DNA of 43,425 nucleotides from the NCBI GenBank assembly GCA_024697425.1, contig JAILFT010000199.1, positions 1 through 43,425 of the forward strand, given 5' to 3'. How positions within the stretch are numbered: position 1 is the stretch's first letter; the number at the start of each line of letters is the position of its first letter. The position numbers were made by a program, and so were the translations under genes. Positions 17,817 to 26,252 of the stretch are shown here, in pieces. Source of the stretch: Butyrivibrio sp. (GTDB lineage: Bacteria > Bacillota > Clostridia > Lachnospirales > Lachnospiraceae). A model generated the notes under the pieces. It worked only from the letters and a program-made list of their open reading frames with translations. It was not told where the DNA came from and did not search any database.

Positions 17817-19145
17817 TCACAATAATCCCTGCAGATCTTTAAAGAAACTGGGATAGGATATTCCAACGCACTCATCGCCGATGATCCTTGTGGTGCCTTC
17901 GGCAGCCAGAGCAGCAATGGCAAAACTCATGGCCAGGCGGTGATCGTCGTGGGAATTGATATCTGCACCCTTAAGGGGATTACCTCCCCGGATGATCATT
18001 CCGTCTTCGGTAGCTTCTATATCACAACCCATAGCTCTAAGCCCGTCTACAACGGTATCGATGCGGTTGGACTCTTTGATCTTGAGTTCGGCGGCATCTT
18101 TTATTATGGTCTCGCAGTCCATGGTGGCTGCAAGTACGGCAACAACGGGAAGCTCATCGATCATGGTGGGAATTTCCTTGCCGCCTATAACAAACTGATG
18201 ATTCTCGTTGCCGTGAAGCTCTGAGTATTTTACCAGGATATCTGCCTTGGGCTCAGAAGTTTCATCAACATTTTCAAGGGTGATGTCTGCACCCATCTGT
18301 TTTAATACTGAGATGATTCCGGCTCTGGTCTTATTGATGCCGACATTTCTTATGAGGATTTCGGATCCCGGAACAATAAGGGCTGCTGCGATAAAGTAAG
18401 CGGCAGAAGAGATGTCTCCGGGAACGTTTATCTTGCGGCCTGTAAGGGGCATTCCAGGATGAAGGATAGCCACGGCGCTTCCGTCTCTTGCAACTTCGTT
18501 ATGAATGTCTGCGCCAAAGGCGGAGAGCATTATCTCAGTGTGATTTCTTGAAAGAGCCGGTTCGTAGACCACGCTGTCACCTTCTGCGTAAAGACCTGCC
18601 AGCATGATGCAGGATTTAACCTGGGCAGAAGCCACGGGATTTCTGTAGTTGATTCCATGAAGCGCCTTGCCGCCTTTGAAGCTTAAGGGCGCGCAGTCAT
18701 TGCCCATAACGGAGGTTACATCGGCTCCCATGCCGGTGAGGGGAGTGATGATCCTCTTCATGGGTCTTTTCTCGATGGATCTGTCCCCGGTGATCATACT
18801 GTCAAAGGGCTGCGCAGCAAGGATTCCTGACATGAGCCTTGTGGTGGTGCCGCTGTTCCCTGTGTAAAGAGTGGTGGTGGGAGCAGTGAAGCTGTGAAGC
18901 CCCTTACCATGCACTGTGATAGTGGGAACACCGTTGGTAGGGCGAACCGCATGATCGATATAAACTCCCAGCTTTCTGAAACAGTCTATGGTGGAAAGGC
19001 AGTCTGCGCTGTTCAAAAAGCCCGTTACCTCTGTAGTGCCTTCAGCCAGAGCACCGAACATGATGCTTCTGTGGGAGATGGACTTGTCTCCCGGTACGAA
19101 AATATCCCCCTTAAGCGGATGGGTTGCTTTTTCCAAAGCAATCAT
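17817..19145 (-). CDS. aroA: 3-phosphoshikimate 1-carboxyvinyltransferase (EPSP synthase)
   Basis: Joins PEP and shikimate 3-phosphate in the shikimate pathway to aromatic amino acids. The ORF opens at 19253, but GGAGG lies 6 nt before ATG 19145, giving 442 residues beginning MIALEKATHPLKGD; the extra N-terminal codons overlap the end of tyrA and are rejected. Motifs: VPGDKSISHRS, LYTGNSGTTTRLMSG, SAQVKS, RNHTEIML and SHDDHRLAMSFAIAAL. PGDKSISHRS, SAQVKS and the HTEIML block match class II (CP4/Gram-positive type) EPSP synthases rather than the E. coli class I type. Second gene of a tyrA-aroA operon. Confidence 0.96.
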   Translation of the reverse strand: MIALEKATHPLKGDIFVPGDKSISHRSIMFGALAEGTTEVTGFLNSADCLSTIDCFRKLGVYIDHAVRPTNGVPTITVHGKGLHSFTAPTTTLYTGNSGTTTRLMSGILAAQPFDSMITGDRSIEKRPMKRIITPLTGMGADVTSVMGNDCAPLSFKGGKALHGINYRNPVASAQVKSCIMLAGLYAEGDSVVYEPALSRNHTEIMLSAFGADIHNEVARDGSAVAILHPGMPLTGRKINVPGDISSAAYFIAAALIVPGSEILIRNVGINKTRAGIISVLKQMGADITLENVDETSEPKADILVKYSELHGNENHQFVIGGKEIPTMIDELPVVAVLAATMDCETIIKDAAELKIKESNRIDTVVDGLRAMGCDIEATEDGMIIRGGNPLKGADINSHDDHRLAMSFAIAALAAEGTTRIIGDECVGISYPSFFKDLQGLL

Positions 19146-19167
19146 ACAAAACCTCCAATGTAAATCC

Positions 19168-20271
19168 TCAGGTATTTCTTGAGTAGCAGTTGTATCCGTT
19201 ATCTGTAAGGACCTTGTTGGCCTTATCAAGTCCTTCTCTGTCGTGAAGCTCAATCCTTAAGGTTCCGCGCTCGTACTCTCTGTTGTGTACGATTCCGATG
19301 TTCTTGATGTTGATATTGTTATCAGACAAAAGAACCGCCACCTTAGCCAGGTTACCGGGCCTGTCGTCGATATCTACGCGAATATCGTAGACGGTTTTCA
19401 AAGGCCCCCGGGCCATATCGGTAAAGCTTTCTCTGTACTGCCTTGCCAGAGTGAAGAAATCCAGTATCTTATCTTCATCATGCTCATCAATGGCCAGTTT
19501 GATCTCAAAAAGAGAATCGATGTATTTGCCAAGAAGCTCCGAGATATTGTCGGAGTTGGTGTTGCAGATCTGATTCCACATCACGGGAGAGGAAGAGGAA
19601 ATCCTTGTAATATCCTTAAATCCGCCTGCCGCAATGGTTTTCATCAGCTGATCCTCTGAGTCATTGTCATGTACCAGATTGACAAGTGAAGCCGATATGA
19701 CATGAGGAACGTGACTTATGGCTGCCGTGATGTAATCGTGCTGAAGATAGGGGACAATGAGAGGAATGGCACCAAGGCTTTTTACCAGCTCTTCGTAGTC
19801 CTTAAGGCGCTCATCTTCGGTGTCCTCAGTTTTGGTAATGATATAGTAGGCATTCTCAAGGAGCTTCGCCTTCGAATTGCCAAAACCTATGCGCTCGGTT
19901 CCCGCCATGGGGTGGCCGCCGATGAACTGACGGGTGAGCCCCAGCTCTTTTACCAGCTCATGGATCCCGGTCTTTACACTGCCGATATCTGTGACGGTGG
20001 TGTGGGGATCAAGAAAAGGAACAAGCATCTTAAGGTTCTCGTTATTGATCTCAACCGGCGCACAAAGAAAAATGTAGTCGCAGCCGGTAAATTCAGGCCC
20101 GATGGAATACAGGGGCATGTCGATTATCTTCTCTTCAAAGGCTGAATCCACAGTCTCTTTGTGAGGCGTATATGCGATGATCTTGGAATCCGGGGAAAAG
20201 AGCCTGATAGCGCGGGCAATTGATCCTCCGATGAGTCCAAGACCTATAAAACCGTAGGTTTTAGATTCCAT
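19168..20271 (-). CDS. tyrA: prephenate dehydrogenase with C-terminal ACT domain
   Basis: Converts prephenate to 4-hydroxyphenylpyruvate for tyrosine synthesis. 367 residues: an NAD-binding Rossmann domain with GFIGLGLIGGSIARAI (7-22), DIGSVKTGIHE, the catalytic-His motif GGHPMAGTERIG, AISHVPHVISASLV, GGFKDITRISSSSPVMWNQI, then a C-terminal ACT domain (about 295-365, IRVDIDDRPGNLAKVAVLLSDNNINIKNI), the usual site of tyrosine feedback inhibition in Gram-positive TyrA. The start has an AGGGAGA RBS and its own promoter; aroA follows 22 bp downstream. Confidence 0.96.
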   Translation of the reverse strand: MESKTYGFIGLGLIGGSIARAIRLFSPDSKIIAYTPHKETVDSAFEEKIIDMPLYSIGPEFTGCDYIFLCAPVEINNENLKMLVPFLDPHTTVTDIGSVKTGIHELVKELGLTRQFIGGHPMAGTERIGFGNSKAKLLENAYYIITKTEDTEDERLKDYEELVKSLGAIPLIVPYLQHDYITAAISHVPHVISASLVNLVHDNDSEDQLMKTIAAGGFKDITRISSSSPVMWNQICNTNSDNISELLGKYIDSLFEIKLAIDEHDEDKILDFFTLARQYRESFTDMARGPLKTVYDIRVDIDDRPGNLAKVAVLLSDNNINIKNIGIVHNREYERGTLRIELHDREGLDKANKVLTDNGYNCYSRNT

Positions 20272-20313
20272 TATTGAAAAAATCTCCCTGTTTAAAGTAA
20301 AGTCTCATGCAAC

Positions 20314-20342
20314 ACTATATCACTTTAATGTACGAAAATCAA
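20314..20342 (-). promoter_or_regulatory. sigma-A promoter for tyrA-aroA
   Basis: On the minus strand: TTGATT, a 17-bp spacer and TATAGT, 43 bp upstream of the tyrA ATG. Confidence 0.7.
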
Positions 20343-20363
20343 CGCTTTGAGCAGGAAATATAA

Positions 20364-20381
20364 GCACAATTATATTTGTGC
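20364..20381. repeat. palindrome GCACAA-N6-TTGTGC, possible operator
   Basis: A perfect 6-bp dyad with a TTATAT centre in the divergent tyrA/EF-G intergenic region, between the two promoters. No regulator can be named. Confidence 0.4.
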
Positions 20382-20398
20382 AAAACGTCCGTTTTTAC

Positions 20399-20427
20399 TT
20401 GTTTTAAAAGCGGTTTTTTAGTAAAAT
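20399..20427 (+). promoter_or_regulatory. promoter for EF-G paralogue
   Basis: TTGTTT, a 17-bp spacer and TAAAAT. It gives a leader of about 70 nt before the EF-G-like gene. Confidence 0.6.
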
Positions 20428-20504
20428 GGTTATATGATTTTCTTGGGGAGCTGTAACAAATCTTATACAAAATTCCCAAATACATCCAAACTGGAGGACT
20501 AGAT

Positions 20505-22595
20505 ATGAACGTTTACACGACAGACAAGATCAGAAACGTAGTACTGTTGGGGCATGGCGGCGCAGGAAAGACCACTCTTGCCGAAGCTATGGCATACCTT
20601 GCAGGCATCACATCCCGTATGGGAAAAGTTGAGGATGGCAACACTCTGAGCGATTTCGATAAGGAAGAGCAGAAGAGAGGCATTTCCATCAGCACATCAA
20701 CTATTCCTCTTGAGTGGGACGGACATAAGATCAACCTGCTTGATACTCCCGGCTTCTTTGATTTTGTCGGTGAAGTAGAAGAGGCCATCAGCGTTGCTGA
20801 TGCAGCCATCATTGTTGTTTCAGGTAAGGCAGGAATCGAAGTCGGAACAGAGAGAGCATGGGATCTTTGTGAGAAGTACAAGATTCCCCGTATGTTCTTT
20901 GTTTCCGATATGGATATAGATGACGTATCTTACAGACAGGTTGTTCAGGATCTGACAGACAAGTACGGCAAGAAGATGGCTCCTTTCAATCTCCCTATCC
21001 GTGAGAATGAGAAGTTTGTCGGATATGTTAACGTAATCCAGGAGAAGGGCTTCAGATGGGAAGGCAAGCAGGTTGTTGAGTGTCCTGTTCCCGAGTACAA
21101 CGAAGCTAACCTCAAGCTCTTCAGAGATACTCTTATTGAGACTGTTGCTGAGACATCTGAGGAGTTCATGGACAGATACTTCAACGGAGATACATTCTCA
21201 GAGGCTGAGATCAGAGCAGCTGCCCGCAGCAATGTTTGTGACTGCTCAATCGTTCCCATCGAGATGGGTTCTTCCACACTGTGCCAGGGTATCTACACTC
21301 TGCTTGATGATATCGTAAAATATATGCCCAGCCCAGAGAACCGCAAGATGGCCGGTATCAATACAAATACCAATGAGATCTTTGAGGCTGATTTCGATTT
21401 CTCAAAGCCCAAGACAGCATTTGTATTCAAGACCATGATCGATCCCTTCATCGGTAAGTATTCACTTATCAAGGTTCGTTCAGGTGTCCTTAAGCCCGAT
21501 GATCAGATGTTCATCGCCGGCAAGGATCAGGATGTCAAGATCGGTAAGCTCTACATCCTTCAGGGCAACAAGGCTATCGAAGTTCCCGAGCTCCACGCCG
21601 GAGATCTTGGCGCTCTTCAGAAGCTTGATATTTCAACAGGTGATACCCTTTCAACCAAGGCTAATCCTGTAACCTATGCTAAGATGGATATTTCACAGCC
21701 TTACACCTACATGAGATATCATGCACAGAATAAGGCTGATATCGACAAGATCGCTCAGTCACTGGCTAAGCTCTCAGCTGAGGATCAGACCCTTAAGGTT
21801 GTCAACGATGCCGAGAACCGTCAGACTCTGCTCTATGGTATGGGCGACATGCATCTTGAAGTTGTTCAGAGCAAGCTCAAGAGCGTTTACAAGGTTGACA
21901 TCGACCTCACCAAGCCCAAGGTTGCTTTCAGAGAGACGATCCGCAAGAACTCTGATGTTGAGTACAAGTACAAGAAGCAGACCGGCGGACACGGACAGTA
22001 TGGTCACGTTAAGATGCGCTTCGAGCCTTCAGGCGATCCTTTAACTCCTTATGTATTTGAGCAGGAGGTTGTAGGCGGAGCAGTTCCCAAGAATTACTTC
22101 CCTGCTGTTGAAAAGGGTCTTACAGAGTCAGTTCAGAGAGGACCTCTGGCAGCTTACCCTGTTGTAGGCGTTAAGGCTACTCTTTACGACGGATCATATC
22201 ACCCTGTAGATTCCTCTGAAATGGCCTTCAAGGTTGCAGCATCAGGTGCCTTCAAGAAGGGCTTCATGGAAGCAGGACCTGTTCTTCTTGAGCCCATTGT
22301 ATCCCTTAAGGTTACTGTTCCGGACAACTTCACCGGTGACGTAATGGGAGATCTTAACAAGAGAAGAGGACGTGTTCTTGGAATGAATCCTTCCCTTACC
22401 GGCAAGCAGGTGATCGAGGCTGAGGTTCCCATGATGGAACTTTACGGATATTGCACACAGCTTCGCTCCATGACAGGCGGAAGCGGCGATTTCGAGTATG
22501 AGTTCGTAAGATATGAGCAGGCTCCTTCAGATGTTCAGGCCAAGGAAGTTGAAGCCAGAAAAGACAAGGTTGCTGCTGCCAACGCAGAAGAGTAA
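20505..22595 (+). CDS. elongation factor G paralogue (translational GTPase)
   Basis: A 696-residue five-domain EF-G-type GTPase expected to act on the ribosome. G1 GHGGAGKT (16-23), switch I DFDKEEQKRGISIS, G3 DTPGFFDFVGEVE (80-83 and following), domain II, and domains III-V including GGHGQYGHVKMRFEP and GRVLGMNPSLTGKQVIEAEVPM. The G4 guanine-specificity motif, NKxD in canonical EF-G, reads SDMD (134-137). It is not in a ribosomal-protein operon, unlike a housekeeping fusA, and stands alone between its own promoter and terminator with a GGAGG RBS. I infer a second EF-G (EF-G2-like) rather than the main elongation factor; a role in recycling, stress translation or antibiotic protection cannot be distinguished. 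Confidence 0.9.
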   Translation: MNVYTTDKIRNVVLLGHGGAGKTTLAEAMAYLAGITSRMGKVEDGNTLSDFDKEEQKRGISISTSTIPLEWDGHKINLLDTPGFFDFVGEVEEAISVADAAIIVVSGKAGIEVGTERAWDLCEKYKIPRMFFVSDMDIDDVSYRQVVQDLTDKYGKKMAPFNLPIRENEKFVGYVNVIQEKGFRWEGKQVVECPVPEYNEANLKLFRDTLIETVAETSEEFMDRYFNGDTFSEAEIRAAARSNVCDCSIVPIEMGSSTLCQGIYTLLDDIVKYMPSPENRKMAGINTNTNEIFEADFDFSKPKTAFVFKTMIDPFIGKYSLIKVRSGVLKPDDQMFIAGKDQDVKIGKLYILQGNKAIEVPELHAGDLGALQKLDISTGDTLSTKANPVTYAKMDISQPYTYMRYHAQNKADIDKIAQSLAKLSAEDQTLKVVNDAENRQTLLYGMGDMHLEVVQSKLKSVYKVDIDLTKPKVAFRETIRKNSDVEYKYKKQTGGHGQYGHVKMRFEPSGDPLTPYVFEQEVVGGAVPKNYFPAVEKGLTESVQRGPLAAYPVVGVKATLYDGSYHPVDSSEMAFKVAASGAFKKGFMEAGPVLLEPIVSLKVTVPDNFTGDVMGDLNKRRGRVLGMNPSLTGKQVIEAEVPMMELYGYCTQLRSMTGGSGDFEYEFVRYEQAPSDVQAKEVEARKDKVAAANAEE

Positions 22596-22610
22596 TATAT
22601 ACGGTTTTTC

Positions 22611-22644
22611 AAACTCCCCCGGGTACCTTCGGGGGAGTTTTTTT
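22611..22644 (+). terminator. Rho-independent terminator of EF-G paralogue
   Basis: AAACTCCCCC/GGGGGAGTTT stem with a GGGTACCTTC loop, continuing into a T run. Confidence 0.9.
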
Positions 22645-22724
22645 ACGCTCGAATAAGGCAGGAAAACAGTAAAATTTATAGTCATTTTATTATTAAATAT
22701 ACGCTTTTGTGATAACATTATGAT

Positions 22725-24668
22725 ATGCGGGAAGAGATGTTTTTAAATTATAATTATATAGGAGAAGCGGCAAGCCTTCTTTTGGGTTGCCTTCTTATGT
22801 TTGTCATGCTGTATACAAGGCCCAAAAAGACCTATGTGTACAGATATGTTTTTACTGGAACCATCTGGTCCATAGCAGCCAGCATCCTTCAGATCCTGAT
22901 AATCATCATCGCCAACAGACCCGGGATTCTTTACAACAGCAAGCTGTTCCCGGTACTTCTTCTTGTATATCTTTTAGTCTATAATGGGGTTCTTTACTTT
23001 ATCTTTTCCTATGTCAATATGATGTCCCTTGCCAGACGCAGGCAGCGAAGGGAATTTTTGCTGATGTACATTGTCCTGTCGGCTATCTATATTACTGCGC
23101 TGATTTTCCGTATGGCCTCAGGCAGTTTCTACACGGTCTATCTTGAATATGTCGATATATTCGGATTTGTCAGGTTTTACTGCATAGCCGGTATCATCTG
23201 TGCTGCAGTATGCTTCTATGCCACTGTTACAAATAAGCACCATATTTCCAGAGTAATCTGGGATACGGTATGCATCTTTGTTCCGGTGGAGATTGCAGTA
23301 CTGCTGATGCAGATCTGGGCAGTGAGGTACTATCATGCGGTATTTGCAGGTATGACTCATTCGGCAATACTCCTTCTGGCGTTTCTTTTATTCCACAATA
23401 TTCCTTATGACGAAGAATCGGGATGCGAGAGCCAGAATGCTCTTGATGAGTTCATTAAGAAGACCATAGGGAAAAGAGATTTCTATCTGGTATTTACCGA
23501 ATTTAAACTCCCCTCGGTTGAGAATCTCATAAACGAAGGGGATATTCAGATAGTGGGCATCAATGCATGTCGCTCCATAGAAGCAATCAGTAATAAGGTA
23601 AGACTCTTCAGACTCTCGGATGATAAATTTGTCAATCTCATAGATGTTCCGGATGAGAAGACTGCTCTTGGTATGGCTAATCAGATAAGAGGTGTCTTTG
23701 ACAGGGTTAAAACGGAGCTGAAGGTTCCTTTCAATTATGTCATCATTACCGGAAAGGTTGATAAGGAACTTAAGGACCCTGTAAAGATAAGACAGTTCTA
23801 TGAATATATTGCCGGTAAATTCGACGGCAAGAACAACAGCTATTACTATGTGGCAGGCGCCAAGGACTATGAAGATTTTGCGGGTATATTTGAAGTCACC
23901 GCTTCGCTGAAAGATATCAGGAACAGGATGGATTACAACGATGAAAGAGTTGTTGTCTATGCACAGCCTATTTACAGCGTAGATTCAGACTCCTTCAGAG
24001 TGGCGGAAGCGCTGATGAGACTGAAGATAGGAGATAAGATCTATTCTCCGGATAAATTCATTCCCATTGCGGAAAAAAGCGGCTGCATACATGCACTGAG
24101 CTGTATAATGCTGGACAAGATATGCAGAGTGGTACAGGATCTGGAAAAATATTACGAGTTTGATGCCATCTCCATTAATATTTCCTCCAAGGAATTGTCC
24201 AGTCAGGAAATGGATACTGACTTTTTGGATATAATCGATAAGTATGATTTTGATGTTTCCAAGATCAGGATGGAGATAACGGAATCCGCCATGTTCGAGG
24301 ATCAGAGTGCTGCGGCAGACAATATGGCAATCCTTGACAGAGCCGGAATCCAGCTGTACCTCGATGATTTCGGAACCGGTTATTCATCCTTTGAGAGAGT
24401 TATGGACTGTCCCGTTAAGACCATTAAGTTTGATAAAACTCTGCTGTACAAATCTCTTGATGATGACAGGATGGATGACATTCTTTCCTACATGATAGAA
24501 GTTTTCAAGAAGAATGGATTTGTAACACTGGTTGAAGGCGTTGAGGACGAGAATCAGAGCAGGTATTCTGTGGAGAGAGGATTTGATTTCATCCAGGGCT
24601 ATCATTACGCAAAGCCCGAGCCTATCGAGGAACTGAAGAAATACTTTACAAGAAAAAGTAATTTTTAA
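22725..24668 (+). CDS. membrane-bound EAL-domain c-di-GMP phosphodiesterase
   Basis: A 647-residue protein. About seven hydrophobic helices fill residues 12-225 in a 7TM-sensor-like arrangement, followed by a remnant GGDEF domain (about 250-390, with the loop position reading SDDKF at 298-302, so no cyclase activity expected) and a full EAL domain (about 400-640): EAL at 428-430, ISINISSKEL, MEITESAMF, YLDDFGTGYSS, IKFDKTLL, VEGVED and FIQGYHYAKP. Predicted to degrade c-di-GMP at the membrane in response to an unknown signal. Start is uncertain: the ATG at 22725 has no RBS, and ATG 22737 (MFLNYNYI) has a GGAAG very close. A terminator follows. Confidence 0.9.
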   Translation: MREEMFLNYNYIGEAASLLLGCLLMFVMLYTRPKKTYVYRYVFTGTIWSIAASILQILIIIIANRPGILYNSKLFPVLLLVYLLVYNGVLYFIFSYVNMMSLARRRQRREFLLMYIVLSAIYITALIFRMASGSFYTVYLEYVDIFGFVRFYCIAGIICAAVCFYATVTNKHHISRVIWDTVCIFVPVEIAVLLMQIWAVRYYHAVFAGMTHSAILLLAFLLFHNIPYDEESGCESQNALDEFIKKTIGKRDFYLVFTEFKLPSVENLINEGDIQIVGINACRSIEAISNKVRLFRLSDDKFVNLIDVPDEKTALGMANQIRGVFDRVKTELKVPFNYVIITGKVDKELKDPVKIRQFYEYIAGKFDGKNNSYYYVAGAKDYEDFAGIFEVTASLKDIRNRMDYNDERVVVYAQPIYSVDSDSFRVAEALMRLKIGDKIYSPDKFIPIAEKSGCIHALSCIMLDKICRVVQDLEKYYEFDAISINISSKELSSQEMDTDFLDIIDKYDFDVSKIRMEITESAMFEDQSAAADNMAILDRAGIQLYLDDFGTGYSSFERVMDCPVKTIKFDKTLLYKSLDDDRMDDILSYMIEVFKKNGFVTLVEGVEDENQSRYSVERGFDFIQGYHYAKPEPIEELKKYFTRKSNF

Positions 24669-24687
24669 AATATGCTGATAATTTTCA

Positions 24688-24725
24688 AAGCCGGCTTTTC
24701 GAAAATGAAGAGCCGGCTTATTTTT
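24688..24725 (+). terminator. Rho-independent terminator of EAL gene
   Basis: AAGCCGGCT and AGCCGGCTT arms around a 14-nt loop, followed by ATTTTTAT. Confidence 0.8.
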
Positions 24726-24750
24726 ATACAAAGTCAGTAAATATGCCGCC

Positions 24751-24779
24751 TTGACACTTACGGTATGATTGTATACAAT
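24751..24779 (+). promoter_or_regulatory. sigma-A promoter of citrate-synthase-like/icd operon
   Basis: A perfect TTGACA, a 17-bp spacer and TACAAT. The -10 box is the right half of the palindromic operator described next. Confidence 0.8.
24768..24779. promoter_or_regulatory. predicted GntR (FadR-subfamily) operator
   Basis: ATTGTATACAAT is a perfect 12-bp palindrome that fits the FadR/GntR operator form TNGT-NN-ACNA. It covers the -10 box of the operon encoding a GntR-family regulator, so autorepression is the simplest model. Binding is inferred. Confidence 0.65.
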
Positions 24780-24818
24780 TATGCAAGAAATACAATTTCG
24801 AAGATTGTGAGGTTGGTC

Positions 24819-26252
24819 ATGAGCGAGTCAAGTACATTCCAAAATCGTCCGGTGACGATGAATGACAAGAATAATCTTCTTCAGATTGAAGAGCATATGT
24901 ATATTCTTGATGATGTTGAAAAGCCGAACGTATTCAGAAACATGTTCCCCTACGAGGAAGTTCCCAAGATTCCCTTTAACGACAGGATCGTTCCCCATAA
25001 CATGCCTAAGGATATCTGGATAACCGATACCACCTTCAGGGACGGTCAGCAGTCCAGAGCTCCTTATACCACCAAGCAGATCGTGGATATATACGACATG
25101 CTTCATAAGCTTGGCGGCCCTAACGGCATGATAAGGCAGAGTGAGTTTTTCCTGTACAGCAAAAGTGACAGGGATGCTGTCTATAAATGTATGGAGAGGG
25201 GCTATGAATTCCCTGAGGTAACAAGCTGGATCAGAGCCAGTGAAGAGGACTTCAAGCTGGTCAAAGAGATCGGAATGAAGGAGACGGGTATTCTGGTCAG
25301 CTGCTCAGACTACCACATTTTTCTTAAACTTAAGATGACAAGACGTCAGGCCCTTGAACATTATCTTTCTATTGTAAGGGCATGTCTTGAGGAGGGCATC
25401 AGCCCCAGGTGTCATCTTGAGGATATAACGAGAGCGGATATTTACGGCTTTGTTGTTCCTTTCTGTGTGGAACTTATGAAGCTCAAAGATGAATATAAGA
25501 TACCTATCAAGGTAAGAGCCTGCGACACCATGGGATACGGGGTTAACTTCTCCGGTGCTGTTATTCCCAGAAGTGTGCAGGGTATTATCTACGCTATTAA
25601 TACCAACGCAGGTGTACCCAGTGAACTTATCGAGTGGCACGGTCATAATGATTTCTACAAGGCAGTTACCAACTCTACTACAGCCTGGCTGTATGGCTGC
25701 TGCTCGGTTAATACATCCCTGTTCGGTATCGGTGAGAGAACAGGTAACACGCCTCTTGAAGCCATGGTATTTGAGTATGCTCAGCTTAAGGGCCATCTTA
25801 ACGGAATGGACACCAAGGTTATCACAGAGCTTGCTGAGTATTATGAGAAAGAGGTTGGCTTTACGGTGCCCGCCAACACACCTTTTGTTGGCAAGAACTT
25901 TAATGTAACAAGAGCCGGAATCCACGCAGACGGACTTCTTAAGAATGAGGAGATATACAATATCTTCGATACAGAGAAATTCCTGGGAAGGCCTCCTGTC
26001 AGTGCGGTTTCAAACACATCAGGGCTTGCAGGAATTGCCCACTGGATCAACATCCACTACAAACTTAAGGATGAACATGCCCTTACCAAGCAGTCTCCTT
26101 TGGTAACCAGGATCAAGGAGTGGGTTGATGCAGAATATGCCGGCGGAAGAGTAACCGTCATGACTGATAAAGAGCTTGTCCGTGAGATAGAGAAAGTGGG
26201 AAGCGAGCTTGGCATCCGTGTACAGGAAGGAGAGGTCATTAACGTAAAATGA
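24819..26252 (+). CDS. citramalate/homocitrate/isopropylmalate-synthase-family enzyme, candidate Re-citrate synthase
   Basis: A DRE-TIM metallolyase that condenses acetyl-CoA with a 2-oxo acid. Seen: the metal/catalytic motif TDTTFRDGQQS, a central TIM-barrel with RCHLEDITRADIYG, the HxH metal motif WHGHNDF, and NTSLFGIGERTGNTPLEAM. It lacks the long C-terminal LeuA regulatory domain typical of isopropylmalate synthase (477 residues here, with a divergent N-terminus). Start chosen at ATG 24819 behind GTGAGGT rather than 24765. It shares an operon with NADP isocitrate dehydrogenase, which favours oxaloacetate as acceptor, that is an Re-type citrate synthase like that described in Clostridium kluyveri. 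Homocitrate synthase is the alternative. No aconitase is in the window. Confidence 0.8.
   Translation: MSESSTFQNRPVTMNDKNNLLQIEEHMYILDDVEKPNVFRNMFPYEEVPKIPFNDRIVPHNMPKDIWITDTTFRDGQQSRAPYTTKQIVDIYDMLHKLGGPNGMIRQSEFFLYSKSDRDAVYKCMERGYEFPEVTSWIRASEEDFKLVKEIGMKETGILVSCSDYHIFLKLKMTRRQALEHYLSIVRACLEEGISPRCHLEDITRADIYGFVVPFCVELMKLKDEYKIPIKVRACDTMGYGVNFSGAVIPRSVQGIIYAINTNAGVPSELIEWHGHNDFYKAVTNSTTAWLYGCCSVNTSLFGIGERTGNTPLEAMVFEYAQLKGHLNGMDTKVITELAEYYEKEVGFTVPANTPFVGKNFNVTRAGIHADGLLKNEEIYNIFDTEKFLGRPPVSAVSNTSGLAGIAHWINIHYKLKDEHALTKQSPLVTRIKEWVDAEYAGGRVTVMTDKELVREIEKVGSELGIRVQEGEVINVK

Noticed and set aside
17012-17923. 303-aa minus-strand ORF over the GGDEF gene
   Set aside because: Shadow; it crosses the bidirectional terminator and the end of aroA.
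20505-22595. Tetracycline ribosomal protection protein (Tet(M)-like)
   Set aside because: Length and domain blocks are EF-G-like and there is no mobile context; the gene is better described as an EF-G paralogue.
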